Counted from the first letter of the stretch, positions 1 through 38,939 are shown. The stretch is DNA of 64,000 nucleotides from Tolypeutes matacus (GCA_026826555.1 JAKSZT010053883.1:28635763-28699762), one strand, 5' to 3'. Made by a program: numbers and translations. The notes: generated by a model from the sequence alone, not told the origin.

Positions 1-1802
1 TTGCAGGTCTAGCCTAAACCCCAGCCCTACCTCTGGCAGGGAGGAGGCTGGGGGGACCTGCACAACCTCTATGGAAAACTGCAAGCCATGCCACAGAGGC
101 CTATGCCATCCTACCTAGCGGTGCAAATCGCCTCAGAGCTATTCTGTTGCTGGAGTTAGAAGCTCCATCACCCATAAATGGTGGAGGAAGAGACAGTTGC
201 TCACCTACCTCAGCTACTGATTAGTGGACTCAGCTGACTAAAGTATAATCCTAGAAACAGCGAGGGTTTGAGCATGTCCAAGCTGGAAAGAGTCTGGTGG
301 CTGCCATTTTAATCCCATCCCCCACATGAGGGGAAGCCTGGCTGAATGAAAAGCCAGTGAACTTAGGGACTGGTTTCTTTCCTCCAAGATTGGACTGCAG
401 CCCTAGCCTAGGCTCCAGCCCCACCTCCAGCAGAGAGGAAGTTGATGGGACATGCACCAGGCTCTCCAGGCTACTGCAGTGCTCTCCACCGGCACAGACG
501 GAATAGTCAGTCACCTGGAGCTGCATCCCCACACCTCAATAGGATAGGATAGGTGCTGGGTATCCTCAGCTTCTCCAGGCAACGGCAGGAGTTTTCAGCT
601 CACACAAACTGGTTTGTTGAGTGCCTTTGAGTCCATCTCCACCTCTGTTCCCCCACAGGATAGGAGGGGGCTGGTGTTCCCTCAGCCTCTCAGGGCAACT
701 GCAGGCGCTTTCTGTCTGCACAAACCCAACTGTTGCGCACCTGTGGCTCCACCCCCATCCCAACAGGACAAGAGAAGGACTGTGTTTGTCAAGCCTCTCT
801 GGGTAACTGCAGCTGCTTTTGGCCCACATCCTGGACTGGGGGGTACTTGTGGATCCACCCTCATCCCCCAATAGGAAAGGAGGGGGCTGGTGTTTCCATA
901 GCCTTTATGGGCAATGGCAGACTTTCAGCCTGCAGGACTGGACTGTTGGATGCCTATGGAACCGCCCCCACCCCCAAAAGGATTGGAAGGGGCTGGTGTC
1001 TCCACAGCCTCTCTGGACAAAGGCAGGTACTTTCGGCCTTACAGGGACTGAACTGTTGGATGCCTGTGGATCCAACCCCAACGCCTTAATAGGATAGCAG
1101 GGGGCTGATGTTTCCTCAGCCTCTCCAGGCAATGGCAGGTATTCTCAGCCTAAGGGGACTGAATTGTTGGGCTCCCGTAGAACTACCCCCACCACCCAAT
1201 AGGATAGGGGCTGGTGCTTTCTCAGCCATTCTGGGCAATGGTGGGTACTTTCAGCCTACAGGGACTGAACTGTTGAGCACTGGTGGTTCCATTTCTACCC
1301 CTAAAAGACAGAAGGGACAGTACTCCCTCTGCTTCTCAGGGCAACTGCAGGCATATTTGACCCACACAGATTAGATTGTTGGGCACTCCAGAGGGTCAAC
1401 TCCCACCTCCAGCAGGGAGGTGGTCTGGTGCAACGTCAGTTTACCTAAGCAATTGTGGTCATTTCGGACCCACATGGCATAGATTGCTGCCCACAACTAT
1501 AGCACCCTCCCCACTCAAGGTAGGGGAGGAAGGGGTGTGAAGCTTTATCAGTCTCTCCAGGCAACTACAGACAGTCTCATCCTGCACAACTTGGATTATT
1601 ATACATGGTTGCAGCTCTGTCCCTACCTCTGACAGAGGAGCAAGGTGGGAGAAACTTCATCAATTCCTAGGGCAACATGGGCAGCTTCAGCATCCATAGC
1701 TTACAGCACAACCTACTACACAACCAGCAAGGGAGAAAAGACAAGAAAGTGCTAAACTAAAGGGAGAAACTGCACCCACAATAAATACATCTAGCAAGCC
1801 AG
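1..1802 (+). repeat. L1 5' region (promoter/5'UTR) with tandem monomers of about 108 bp
   Basis: This is the 5' untranslated part of the L1 whose ORF1 begins at 1803. From about 600 to 1470 the same block recurs roughly every 105-111 bp. An AGGATAGG-like core followed by GGGGCTGGTG sits near 657, 764, 871, 980, 1091, 1201, 1304 and 1413, and an ACTGTTGG motif recurs at 1051, 1161 and 1268. Weaker copies extend toward both ends (for example near 320, 429, 542, 1517 and 1630). Short reading frames here are by-products of the repeat. Rodent L1s are known to use monomeric promoters; a promoter role for this array is inference. The element may start outside the window. Confidence 0.75.
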
Positions 1803-3274
1803 ATGCAAAAACACCAAAAAAAAATTACAAGCCATATCAACAGACAGGAAGATATGGCCCAGTTGAACAAGATAAGCCTTCAGATGACATAAAGGAGTTA
1901 AGACAACTAATCATAGATGTTCAAACAAATCTCTTTAATAAATCCAATGAGATGGTGTGGCAGTTTGATGTAATTATAAATTCCAAAAATATAATTGAAT
2001 CATGCTTGTAAACTGATCTGTTAATCTGGGCATGATTAGGTTAGGATTAGGGCATTGAGCCCCACCCCTTGGTGGGTGGGGAATCGAATATAAAAGGCAA
2101 GGCAAAGGACAGTTAAAGCAGTCTTTTGAGAAGCCGTTTTGATGTTGGAAAGAAGACCCTAGGAGAAGAGAAGCAAGCCATTCGCCTGATCGTCTACAGC
2201 TGAACTTGTGGAGGAAACAGGAGCTAAGCCCGGAGAGAAAAGCAGCCCTGGGAAGAGAGGAACCCCAGAAGCCTGAACCCTGGCAAACGCCGGCAGCTGT
2301 CTTGCTCTAACATGTGGCAATGGACTGTGGTGAGAGAAGAAACTTAACACTTTATGGCCTGGTATCTGTGGACTTCTACCCCAAATAAATACCCTTATGA
2401 AGACCAACCCATTTTTGGTATTTCACATTAGCACCCCTTTGCCTGACTAATACAGATGGCTAAGAGATTAAGGATATTAAGAAGATATTGGATGAGCACA
2501 AAGAAGAATTTGAAAGCATACACAGAAAAATAGCAGACCTTATGGGAATGAAAGGTGCAATAAACGAAATAAAAAATATACTGGAGGCATATAACAGCAG
2601 ATTTGAGGAAGAAGAAGAAAGGATTGGTGAGCTCGAAGACATGGCCTCTGAAAACGAACATACAAAAGAACAGATGAAGAAAAGAATGGAAAAAATTGAA
2701 CAGGGTCTCAGGGGACTAAATGACAGCAAGAGACGTGCAAACATACATGTCATGGGTGTCCCAGAAGGAGAAGAGAAGGGAAAAGGGGCAGAAGGGATAT
2801 TTGAAGATATAATGGTAGAAAATTTCCCAGCCCTATTGAAGGACATAGATATCCGTGTCCAAGAAGTACAACATACTCCCATCCGAATAAATCTGAATAG
2901 ACCAACTTCGAGACACATACTAATCAGAATGTCAAATGCCAAAGACAGAGAGAATTCTGAAAGCAGCAAGAGAAAAGCAATGCATAACATATAAGGGATA
3001 CCCAATAAGATTAAGTGCCAATTTCTCATCAGAAACCATGGAGGCAAGAAGGCGGTGGTATGATATATTTAAGATACTGCAAGAAAAATGCCAGCCAAGA
3101 ATTTTATATCCAGCAAGATTATCTTTCAAAAATGAGGGTGAGTTTAAAATATTCACAGATAAACAGAAACTGCAAGCATTTATAACAAAAAGACCAGCTT
3201 TGCAGGAAATACTAAAAGAAGTGTTACAGCCTGAAAAGAAAACACAGGAGAGAGAGGCTTGGAAGAGAGTCTAG
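1803..3274 (+). pseudogene. L1 ORF1 (RNA-binding protein), broken, older copy
   Basis: ORF1 of the left L1 starts at ATG 1803. In L1s this protein is a trimeric RNA chaperone with an N-terminal coiled coil, an RRM and a C-terminal domain. Here the coiled-coil part is interrupted by a 499-bp LTR. After the LTR the frame resumes around 2488 with heptad-rich sequence and a retained RRM strand (RRANIHVMGVPEGE, about 2731-2772). A small indel between about 2940 and 2994 shifts the C-terminal part into another frame, which runs to the stop at 3272-3274. The gene is non-functional. Confidence 0.85.
1956..2454 (+). mobile_element. Solo LTR (non-autonomous, TG...CA) inserted in L1 ORF1
   Basis: A 499-bp insertion starts TGTGGCAG and ends CTAATACA. 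It is flanked by the perfect 5-bp duplication GATGG (1951-1955 and 2455-2459). It has a TATAAAA box at 2089-2095 and an AATAAA signal at 2384-2389, as expected for an LTR. Removing it and one GATGG rejoins L1 ORF1. A related copy lies at 49236-49893. There is no internal coding region, so it is a recombined solo LTR. The layout resembles mammalian MaLR/ERVL-type LTRs; the exact family name is not known to me. Confidence 0.85.
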
Positions 3275-3347
3275 AAATGATGACTGTATCAGTAACAGTG
3301 ACTAAAAGTTTCAAAAATAAAATGACAGATAAAACGCAAAGATCAAA

Positions 3348-6300
3348 ATGGGTGAAATAAGAACTGCTTTTACAGTAATATTGAATGTTAATGGATTAAA
3401 CTTCACAATCAAAAGACACAGACTGGCAGAACGGATAAGAAAATATAAACCATCTATATGCTGCCTGCAAAAGACTTACCTTAGACCCAAGGATACCAAT
3501 AGACTGAAAGTGAAAGGTTGGAAAAAGATATTCCATGCATGCAGTAACAAAAAAAAAAAAAAGCTGGCATAGCTATACTTATATCAGATTAGACTTTAAA
3601 GGCAAAACTGTTATTAGAAACAAGGTAGGACATTACATATTAATAAAAGGAATGATTCACCAGGAAGAAATAACCATCATAAATGTATATGCATCTAACC
3701 AGGATGCCCCAAGATACATGGGGCATAAACTGGCAAAACTGAAGGGAGAAATAGACATCTCTAAATAATAGTTGGAGACTTCAATATACCACTCTCAGCA
3801 TTGGACAGAACATGTGGGCAGAGGATCAATAAAGAAACAGAGAGCTTGAGTAATATGATAAATGGACTAAACCTAACAGACATATACAGAACACTGTGCC
3901 CCAAAACAGTAGAATATACATTCTTTTCAAGTGCTCATGGATCTTTCTCCAGGATAGCCCATATGTTGAGTCACAAAGCAGATCTCAATAAGTTCAACAA
4001 AATCAAAATTATATAAAGCACTTTCTCTAATCATAATGGAATAAAGTTGGAAATCAACAAGTTGAAGAAAAAGGGAAAATTCACATATATATGGAGCTTA
4101 AACAACATACTCTTAAATAATCAGTGGGTCAAAGAAGAAATTTCAAGAGAAATCAATAAATATCTTGAGACGAATGACAATGAGAATACAACTTATCAGA
4201 ACCTATGGGATGCAGCGAAGGTAGTGTTGAGGGGAAATTTTATAGCTTCAATGATTAGATGAAAAAAGAAGAAAGAGCTAAATTCAATGACCTAAATACA
4301 CAGCTGGAGGAACTAGAAAAAGAACAGCAAACTAATCCCAAAGCAAGTAGAAGGAATGAAATAACAAAGATCAGAGCAGAAATAAATGAAATTAAAAACA
4401 AAAAGACAAGAGAGAGAATTAACAAAACCAAAAGATGGTTCTTCGAGAAGATTAACAAAATCGACAAACCCTTAGCGAGACTGACTAAGAAAAAAAGAGA
4501 GAAGATGCAAATAAATGAAATAAAAAATGAAAATGGGAACATTACTACTGACCCCACAGAAATAAGAGATCATAAGAAGATACTATGAACAACTTTATGC
4601 CAAAAACTAGACAATGCAGACGAAATGGAAAAATTCCTAGGAACATACAAACAACCTACAATGACCCTAGAACAGAAGACCTCAACAAACCAATCACAAG
4701 TAAAGAGATTGAAACAGTCATCAAACAGCTCCTGGAAATGAAAAGCCCAGGACCAGACGGTTTCACAGGTGAGTTCTACCAGGCATTCAAAGAAGATTTA
4801 ATACCAATCTTACTCAAGCTCTTCCAAAAAACTAAACTAGAAGGAACGCTACCAAACTCATTCTACAAAGCCAATATCATCCTAATACCAAACCAGATAA
4901 AGATATTACAAAAAAAGAAAATTACAGACCCATTTTTCTAATGAATACAGATGCAAAAATCCCCAATAAAATACTTGCTAATTGAATCCAACAACACATT
5001 AAAAGAATTATTCATCAAGATCAAGTGGATTTTATACCAGGCATGCAAGGCTGGTTCAACACAAGAAAATCAATCAGCATAATACACCACATTAATAAAT
5101 CAAAGAAGAAAAATCACATGATCTTATCAAATGATGCAGAAAAGGCATTTGGCAAAATATAGCATCCTTTCTTGATAAAAATACTATAAAAAAATAGGAA
5201 TTGAAGGAAACTTTCTCAACATGATAAAGGCCATATATGAAAATCCCGCAGCTAACACTGTACTCAATGGTGAAAGACTGAAAGCTTTCCTGTTGAGATC
5301 AGGGACAACACAGGGATGCCCACTGTCACCAGTGTTGTTCAATATAGTGCTAGTGGTTCTAGCTAAAGCAATCACACAAGAAAAAGAAATAAAAGGCATC
5401 CAAATCAGAAAGGAAGAATTAGATTTTTCATTATTTGCAGATGATATGATTGTATATCTAGAAAGTCCTGAAAAATCTACAACAAAGCTGATAGAGCTAA
5501 TAAATTATTTCAGTAGAGTGTCAGGATACAAGATTAACACGCAAAAATCAGTGGTGTTTCTATACACTAGTAATGTGCAATCTGAGGAAGAAGTCAGGAA
5601 AGAATTCCATTTACAATAGCAACTAAAAAAGTCAAATATTTAGGAATAAACTTAACCAAGGATGTAAAGCACTTGTAATCAGAAAACTATAGGGAAACGG
5701 ATGTGGCTCAAGAGGTTCGGCGTCCGTCTACCATATGGAGAGACTGGGGTTCGATCCCCTGTACCTCCCGGTAAAAAAAAAAAGAAAACTATAATGCATT
5801 GCTAAAAGAAATTTTAAAAAGACCTAAATAATTGGAAGAACATTCCATGCTCATGGATTGGAAGACTAAATATCATTAAGATGTCAATTCTACCCAAACT
5901 GATATACAGATTCAATGCAATCCCAATAAAAATTCCATCAGCATTTTTAAATGGAAAACACAATTATCAAATTTACCTAGAAGGTAAGAGGCCCTGAATA
6001 GTCAGAAACATCTTAAAAAGGAAAAGTGAAGTTGGGGAACTCTCACTTCCAGACTTTAAATCATATTACCTAGCTACAGTGGTAAAAACTACATGGTACT
6101 GTCATAAAGATAGACACATAGACCAATGGAACAGATCCTCACATCTATGGCCAAATGATTTTTGACAAGCCTGTCAAACCGACCCAGCTGGGAAAGAACA
6201 GTTTATTCAACAAATGGTGATGGGAGAACTGGATATCCATAGCCAAAAGAAAGAAAGAAAACCCCTATCTCACATCTTATACAAAAATTAACTCAAAATG

Positions 6301-7228
6301 GATCAAAGACCTAAATATAAAAGCAAGTACAATAAAGCTCCTAGAAGAAAATGTAGGGAAACATCTTCAAGATCTGTTGGTAGGTAATGGATTCTTAAAC
6401 CTTACACTGAAAGCATGAAAAACAAAAGAAAACATGGATAAATGGGACCTCCTCAAACTTAAACACTTCTGTGATTCAAAGGACTTCATTAAGAAGGTGA
6501 AGAGGCATCCCACTCCATGGGAGAAAATATTTGGAAACCACATATACAATGGGGGTTTGATTTTCATTCTATATAAAGAGATCATACAACTCAACAATGA
6601 AAGAGCAAGCAATACAACTGAAAAATGGGCAAAAAATTTGATTAGACATTTCTCCAAAGAGGAAATACAAATAACCAAAAAGCATATGAAAAAATGTTCC
6701 ATATCACTAGCTATTAGGGAAATGCAAATTAAAACAACAATGAGATATCATCTAACACCACATAGAATGGCCATTATTAAAAAAATAGATAACAATAAGT
6801 GCTGGAGAGGATGTGGAGAAATAGGAACACTCCTTCACTGTTGGTGGGAGTGTAAAATGGTGCAGCCTCTGTGGAAGACAGTTTGGCGGTTCCTCAGGAA
6901 GCTAAATATAGAACTGCCATATGATCCAGCAATTCCTCTCCTAGGAATATATCCAGAAGAACTAAAAACTATGACACAAACAGAAATCTGCACACCAATG
7001 TTCATGGCGGCATTGTTCACAATTGCCAAAAGATGGAAACAACCCAAGTGTCCATCAACCAATGAATGGATAAACAAAATGTGGTATATACATATGATGG
7101 AATACTATGCTGCAGTAAGAAGAAAGGAAATTGGGACACATGTCGTAACATGGATGAATCCTGAAGACCTACTAAGCAAAGTTAGCCAGACACAAAAGGA
7201 CAAATATTGCATGGTCTCATTAATATGA
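3348..7228 (+). pseudogene. L1 ORF2 (endonuclease/reverse transcriptase), multiply broken
   Basis: This is the second L1 frame. It would nick target DNA and reverse-transcribe L1 RNA. The endonuclease start is recognisable, but the catalytic-loop motif reads CCLQKT instead of CCLQET, so the acidic residue is lost. The RT catalytic motif FADD survives at 5434-5445, and the C-terminal cysteine-rich segment ([18 protein letters not shown]) lies near 6800-6850. Frameshifts and stops occur about every 200-400 bp and a SINE splits the frame at 5692. Only the last stretch, 6434-7228, is long and open. It is a fossil. Confidence 0.9.
5692..5782 (+). mobile_element. Short DAS-type SINE (tRNA-derived) in L1 ORF2
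   Basis: This 91-bp element has Pol III A-box-like (5704-5715) and B-box (GGTTCGATCC, 5748-5757) motifs and an A tail. The duplication AGAAAACTATA flanks it at 5681-5691 and 5783-5793. It differs from the copy at 13722 at only a few positions, so both are fairly young. It is a retroposon and not a tRNA gene. Confidence 0.92.
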
Positions 7229-7870
7229 ACTAAATACGAAGAATAAACACATGGAGTTAAAACTTAAGAGTATAGGTTATTAGGAGATAAAAGGAGGGCT
7301 GAGAAGAACTACTGATTCTTAATGGATGTAGAAGCTTTAATTAACTTGGCTGTAAAAGTGTGGAAATGGATAGAGTTGATGGTAACACATTATAGTGAAG
7401 CAACTGATTTATAAATGGGATTGTGGCTGAAAAGGGTAGTCTGAGGAAGTAAATGTCAATTGAAAGAAAGCTAAAGAATAATCTAGCACTGAATAACACA
7501 GTGAACCCAGAGGTGGATGAGAATTGTGGTTGAGGGTACAAATGCAAGAGTGTCCTTCTGTGAGCTAAACTAGATGTACGTCACTGCAGGGTGGTGAGAA
7601 TGTGGAGAAGCATGGGGAAACTACAATTGGTGTGACCTATAGACTGTGGTTAACAGCAATACTATAATATTCTTGCATAAATGCCAAAGATGTACTGTGT
7701 TGATAATGGAGGTGTGTGGAAAAAGTGGGCCAAATGTACGCTATGGACCAAGGTTGGTGGTAATAGTCTAATGATATTATCTCATAAACTGAAACAAATG
7801 TTCCAGCACATTTGATTAAATAAGCCAAATCTACCAATGGTCAATTATGGATGGTGGGAATATAGTAGAG
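7229..7870 (+). repeat. L1 3'UTR of the left element
   Basis: Non-coding sequence follows the ORF2 stop. Motifs such as a 'tttacaaatg ttccac'-like stretch and an 'aacacagtgaac' stretch are shared with the 3'UTR of the L1 ending near 27180. No clear A tail remains at the right end, which abuts a DNA-transposon fossil. Confidence 0.7.
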
Positions 7871-8096
7871 CAGGGATTGGTAAACTTCGGCCTATGGGCC
7901 AAATCTGGCACTCCTCCTTGTTTTTGAAAATAAAGTTTTATTAGAACACAGCCACATTCATTCGTTTATATATTGTCTTTGGCTATTTCTATGCTACAAT
8001 GGCAGAGGTGAGGAGTTGCAATAGAGACCATATGGCCTACAAAGTCTAAATTATTTACTACTTAAACCTTTATAAAAAAAAGTTTGCTGGCTTTTG
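7871..8096 (+). mobile_element. Ancient hAT-type DNA transposon fossil (non-autonomous)
   Basis: The element begins CAGGGATTGGTAAACTT and ends with the imperfect inverse AAGTTTGCTGGCTTTTG. The interior (AATAAAGTTTTATTAGAACACAG and 'catatggcctac'-type text) matches the common mammalian element that begins CAGGGGTCGGCAAACTTT. No target duplication is still visible. Confidence 0.7.
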
Positions 8097-8349
8097 CAGA
8101 TTTTTTTCCTTTACACTTATCTGTATTTTTCACCTTTACTCAAAATTAAAAAAACAAAAAAGACACATTTAAGACCATTTAAATAATCTGAGGGAGATTC
8201 ACATAAAAATCCCCAGAGAGACAAAGAAAAGATTCTAAAACAATCATTTTTCATATCAAAAGGATACTATATTATTTATCATTATACTTTTTATAAACTA
8301 CACTGTGACTATATTAATCAGAGGTATTCTGTAGCACAGTTAAAATGAC

Positions 8350-10140
8350 TGGGGAATTACATTAAGTACTCTGCATGGGGAAAACACATATAGGGTAGTC
8401 ACATTTAATATGAGGGATATGTTCCTGAAAACCCTTGAATAATTCAAAATTTGCATAATTCAAGACTAATTGTCCCATACATATAAAGGTTCAATAAATG
8501 GGAGGATGTATTCTCAGAGTACATAAATCTACAATCAATATAAAATACTTTTATATAATGCATATTAATAATACTTACTAATATATAACATAATACATTG
8601 ATGCTTTCATTATACAATGGTGTGATTAATAATATAATTATTACTTATACAATACAGCGATTTATCATGTGACTTTAAAATATAATTTTAATGCATAATA
8701 CATAATATACAACAATACCAAGTTAATTTAATGACATTTCATTAACTATTGTGGTATATTGCCTGAAATTAATTAAAAAGAAGTTATCATTATTATCATT
8801 ATCATCTTCCAACAACACAAAGAATGAGAGAGCTAAGAAGTGCCAAATTACAAGCTCTCTCTCCACATTATAGTAAAGGCTGGTCTGAGTCCCTAGAAGA
8901 CTTTTGCTAAAGAATGAATACTAAAGAATGACTCTAACGTGATTTGAGGGTTTTTTCCCCTCAACTTTTCTCTTAACTGAGGATTTTTTGATATGCAGGC
9001 ACACTTTCCATCTTTTGCCTTGCCACCGCAATCCACATTTGGATCAACTTCTTCAAAAACAGCAATTGCTGCTTAAATATGGTCAAAAGCCTGTGCCAGA
9101 CACTTTACTATTAGTTGATGTGCTGAAAGCCTACTCTCTCTTCCTGCTGCCTTTGTTTTCCTAATTCTAAGCAAGTCTTCTTTTGTCAATCCATGGGGGT
9201 ACAATCCAAGCAAATTTTCAACATCCCTATCATCAACACTGTTCAAAAATCTACCTTCTGTGCCACTTTCACAGATTCCTTATTAGCAAGTGTTATGCTG
9301 TCTTTAGTTAAAGCCTCTTTAAATTATGGTAAAGCTGAAATGTTTTGATAGCTTCTGAGTTAACAGATATAATTTGCCTGCTCATTTTTACATTCTTAAA
9401 AATCTGTTTCACTGTCACCTCCTTTCAAATCATCAAAAAAACTCCGTGCCTTCGCACAGATGATAACTTGGCCGTAGGGGAACATTATGGTAGTAGTGAT
9501 TTTGCAGCCATGTGGCCAGGATTTTTTCCATTTATTCCATTATCCTTGCCTGGTTATATGATAACTTTTATGCATCTGCTTTAATGCTGTTTCTTTTATT
9601 TTTCATTTTTGAGTATGGTCTCTAATATTTTGCTTGGCACATTCTTCTAAATTAACTGCATGGGCTATCACAGCAGTGGTTTGGCCTTCTTCATAGTGTT
9701 TTATCACCTCTAACTTCTCTTCCACAGTTACTGAACCTCAGGTGCATTTAATGAACTCCTGGATGACATTGTTATATATTATGGAAAATATTTTTTATTA
9801 TATTAAGAGAAAATGTTAAGATAGCAGCACAACAGTCACCAAAAACATTAACCCAATGAGGTCATACGATATTGATAAAGGATGATTAAAATTTTGTTTT
9901 CTTGCTAAAATGATGCTGACACAGAACACCAAAAACAGAGTTTACAATCCTTTCAACTTGCCAGCTATGAGATTATGCATTTCTTGAAAAGAATTTTCAT
10001 TGGGGAAGTTTCACAATATTTCAAATTTGAGACATAAAGTGAGAAATTTAAATATATTTTTACTTCACATATTTTCAGCTTCACATAATCCAAAGGTGCA
10101 TAAAACAACACTACGCTGAACTTTCAAAAGTTTTTTTTAG
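8350..10140 (-). mobile_element. Tigger/pogo-like DNA transposon fossil with decayed transposase
   Basis: Reading the minus strand from about 9770 down to 8930 gives a broken transposase. One end has a helix-turn-helix-like stretch (EKLEVIKHYEEGQTTAVIAH). It is followed by KARSFFDDLK and then a C-terminal part (VDDRDVENLLGLYPHGLTKE, later AVFEEVDPNV). These resemble Tigger/JRK-type DDE transposases. Stops and frameshifts are frequent. The outer flanks (about 8390-8790 and 9780-10140) are AT-rich and probably the non-coding ends. The boundaries are approximate. Confidence 0.65.
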
Positions 10141-10442
10141 TTTAAAAGGAAAATACTTGAATATAGTAAAAGAGAAAAATAAGCAACCAGATGGAATTAA
10201 CAATTATTTAAACAAAAAAAGCAGAAAACAAACTTAAAATAAATCAGAAAATGCGTTCTTATTAATGGTCTAAGGTCACACTTCAGAGTTGAAAACAAAA
10301 GTCAGTGCATAACAAATTACTCCACTTTTTTGAAGACTAAACTGCAAATGAAATGTGCTCAGATATATATTAGAAGGCTATATCCAAGAAGAAGATAAAC
10401 CCAAGTGGCAATATCAAGAAAAATATCAACAATAAAACTTAC

Positions 10443-36739
<26,297 letters not shown>

Positions 36740-37689
36740 TCTAATCTTTTATGTAAAAGGAATTCCCCAGTCTAAAACTAATAGATTTCTTCTTTATAAT
36801 GGATAGCTGGAGTCCTAAAACACAACATAAAGGCTTATTCTATTTTTTTTTTTTTTCCCATGTTTACCTATATAATAACTTTGTGTTGTGCACAAGGCTT
36901 TAGGATTGAGGATTTGAGAAATCCTCTGGAGTCTTGATTTACTAGTCTTTCTTCCTGCCTTTTGCTTCTTCAGAGGCTGCCTTCATGTAAGAAAAAGTGT
37001 TCCAGCAGCTCCCACTTCCCTAATATTTTTAGATAAGCACTCTGGTCTTTCATATGTTGAAGTTGTTTAGAGAAATAGATTAGAAGACCAAGACATAGGA
37101 GGAAGTTACCAATCTCTGAGAGCAATGGACCCAGAAATGCAGTTTCTGACTCCATGAAAATTAGTATTGGGAGGCACACTTCAGCTTTTATTTCTCAAAG
37201 TGGGGACTCCAACCTCCCCACCCACACTGCTGGAGGCCTCCATAAAGGACCCCATCCATATCTTGGCCTAACCATAGATCAGAGATTCAGGATAGCATCA
37301 TAACAACAATAAGCATGTCCATACTTAAAGTGGGCTATCTATACTTTTCAGGGTCTCCATGGGGTCATTCCCTGCCATATCCAGGAAAGAGCCACTCTTG
37401 AGCCCTGTTTCACAACCGCCTTCCTGTTAACAGGAAACTCTGTTATCCATTCAGTAGATTCCTTGCCTCTAAAGCGTAAACGTCCTAAACTGGGCGTATT
37501 AAACCTGAAGCAAAAAAGCAGCTTTCCAAAGTTGTCTTTATCCAAATGGTCAAGCCAGGAATGGAAATCGGCAACTGGCTTAAGAAACCTGTTCAGAAAA
37601 GAAGATAACTTTTCACCACTTGCCACAGTTACAACAATCTACTGATGATCATTCCTCCCTCGCCTTTCCATCAGTAATACCCACACCAG

Positions 37690-38130
37690 ACAGTGAGCAC
37701 TAACGCCGACAAGGCTATATCTGCAGCAAAAGAGCACAACCCGCTAATGACTGTCAGCGCGGCTCTGCGGCGAAATCTGCGGACTCGTCAGCCACACATT
37801 GCGCCCGGCACCGCCCCCGCCCGCCCCGTCACGTGGCCGCGCTCCCGCCACGCCCCGGGAGACCCCTACTGCTGCCCGCGCGGTCGCACTCACCTGGTCA
37901 CGTTCCAGCTCCCCTACCCGGGAGGGCGCCGGGCAGGGGAGTGGGAATGGGACCCAAGACCAGCGCGCAGGGTTGAGACTTAGTTTCTCTTAGTGGAATT
38001 CTTCCGCCCGAACTATTGCAACGCAATACCCAGCCAACCGCGCGACCGCAGCTCTAGTCTCCGCCTCCTTTCCCGTCGTGCTCCAGATCTCAGCTGGGCG
38101 GATCTTCCCAGCATCCCTCTCTCCTCATCA
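37690..38130. promoter_or_regulatory. CpG-island promoter of ZMYM6
   Basis: This is the only long CpG-rich block in the window. It contains GC boxes (CCGCCCCCGCCCGCCCC, 37811-37827), a palindromic CACGTG E-box (37830-37835) and many CpGs on both sides. It lies at the 5' end of the ZMYM6 exons. There is no TATA box, which is typical of housekeeping promoters. Activity toward the right is possible but unproven. Confidence 0.8.
37894..38060 (-). other. ZMYM6: Putative non-coding exon 1 of ZMYM6 (upstream limit unknown)
   Basis: A strong minus-strand splice donor, CGTGACCAG|GTGAGTGCG, lies inside the CpG island with the exon edge at 37894. It is placed to feed the acceptor of the ATG-bearing exon at 36814. 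The transcription start is not visible from sequence, so the upstream limit is a guess. Confidence 0.5.
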
Positions 38131-38279
38131 TGGCTGACTTCTTAAAGAGGTCGAAACTCAATTGTGAAAATGTGGAGGAAGGGGTTGGTTTGGGGAAGGA
38201 ATGTTGAGGGCATTAGATGGCGCTGTAAGTTCTCTGTACCTTTTTTTTTTTTTTTTAACTAGAGTAATGGTTTTATTTG

Positions 38280-38820
38280 CTGACTACTTTTTTTTTAAGT
38301 TTTATTGAGATATATTCACACTCCATACGATCCACCCTCTGCACCATTTTTTAATGTACCTTTCCAGAAAGGTGGTCTGCTAAGAGAACATAAATAATAG
38401 CAAATAAATAAATAAATGTATGTATGTAATAGCTGACATGTATTAAGCCAAGTGCTTGTCAAGCACTTGACATGCATTATTGCACACAATCCTTACCTCA
38501 GCCCTAAAGAGATACAAAATTTCGTTATTTGAGATAATAAAAGAAGAAATTATTAATATGTCCAAAGTCGGGATTGGATTTTTTTTTTTCATTCAAAATG
38601 ATTTGTGAGGCTGTCATTCATTCATTCTCTTGTTTAGTATTCCATTTTATAAATATGCTACAATTCAACATCTACAATTGGATATTTGAATAGTTTCCTT
38701 TATTTCTGTTAGGAATAATGCAGCTGTGAACATTCTTGCCTTTTGTGACACGTGCACACATTTCTTTTAAGTTTATACCTAGGAGTGAAATTGCTTGTTA
38801 TATAAAACAACTGAATGTAT
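38280..38820 (-). repeat. L1-type fragments, minus strand
   Basis: 38285-38365 ('gttttattgagatatattca') reads as an inverted L1 3'UTR fragment. 38600-38810 ('gaataatgcagctgtgaaca', 'acctaggagtgaaattgctt') reads as an inverted ORF2 end of an old L1. A short AAAT/GTAT run lies between. Confidence 0.65.
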
Positions 38821-38939
38821 GTAAAACTGAAGTAATATCAACTTATAGTTTCTCTAATTTCTCCCTGAAACTGAAAAATTCCTTCTTTACCTTATTTCTC
38901 TTGTGCAATACCATATCATAAGAGTTTTGTTTTGTTTTT

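Noticed and set aside
614..1374. Several overlapping open frames of 60-118 codons on both strands
   Set aside because: They arise from the 108-bp tandem array in the L1 5' region. Frames overlap on both strands and follow the repeat period.
5692..5782. tRNA gene
   Set aside because: A- and B-box motifs are present, but the element has an A tail and target duplications and does not fold as a complete tRNA. The same applies to all other SINE heads.
8930..9770. Minus-strand coding-like text between ZMYM6 and the left L1
   Set aside because: It is a broken Tigger-type transposase with many stops, not a host gene.
37348..37645. Opposed 92- and 60-codon frames near the CpG island
   Set aside because: They lie in ZMYM6 intron 1, lack splice or start context and match nothing I know. 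No support for a gene.
38100..38200. ATG at 38130 followed by a short plus-strand frame, considered as the start of a divergent gene
   Set aside because: The frame ends after about 24 codons and no donor site was convincing. No paralogous ZMYM exons were recognised to the right.
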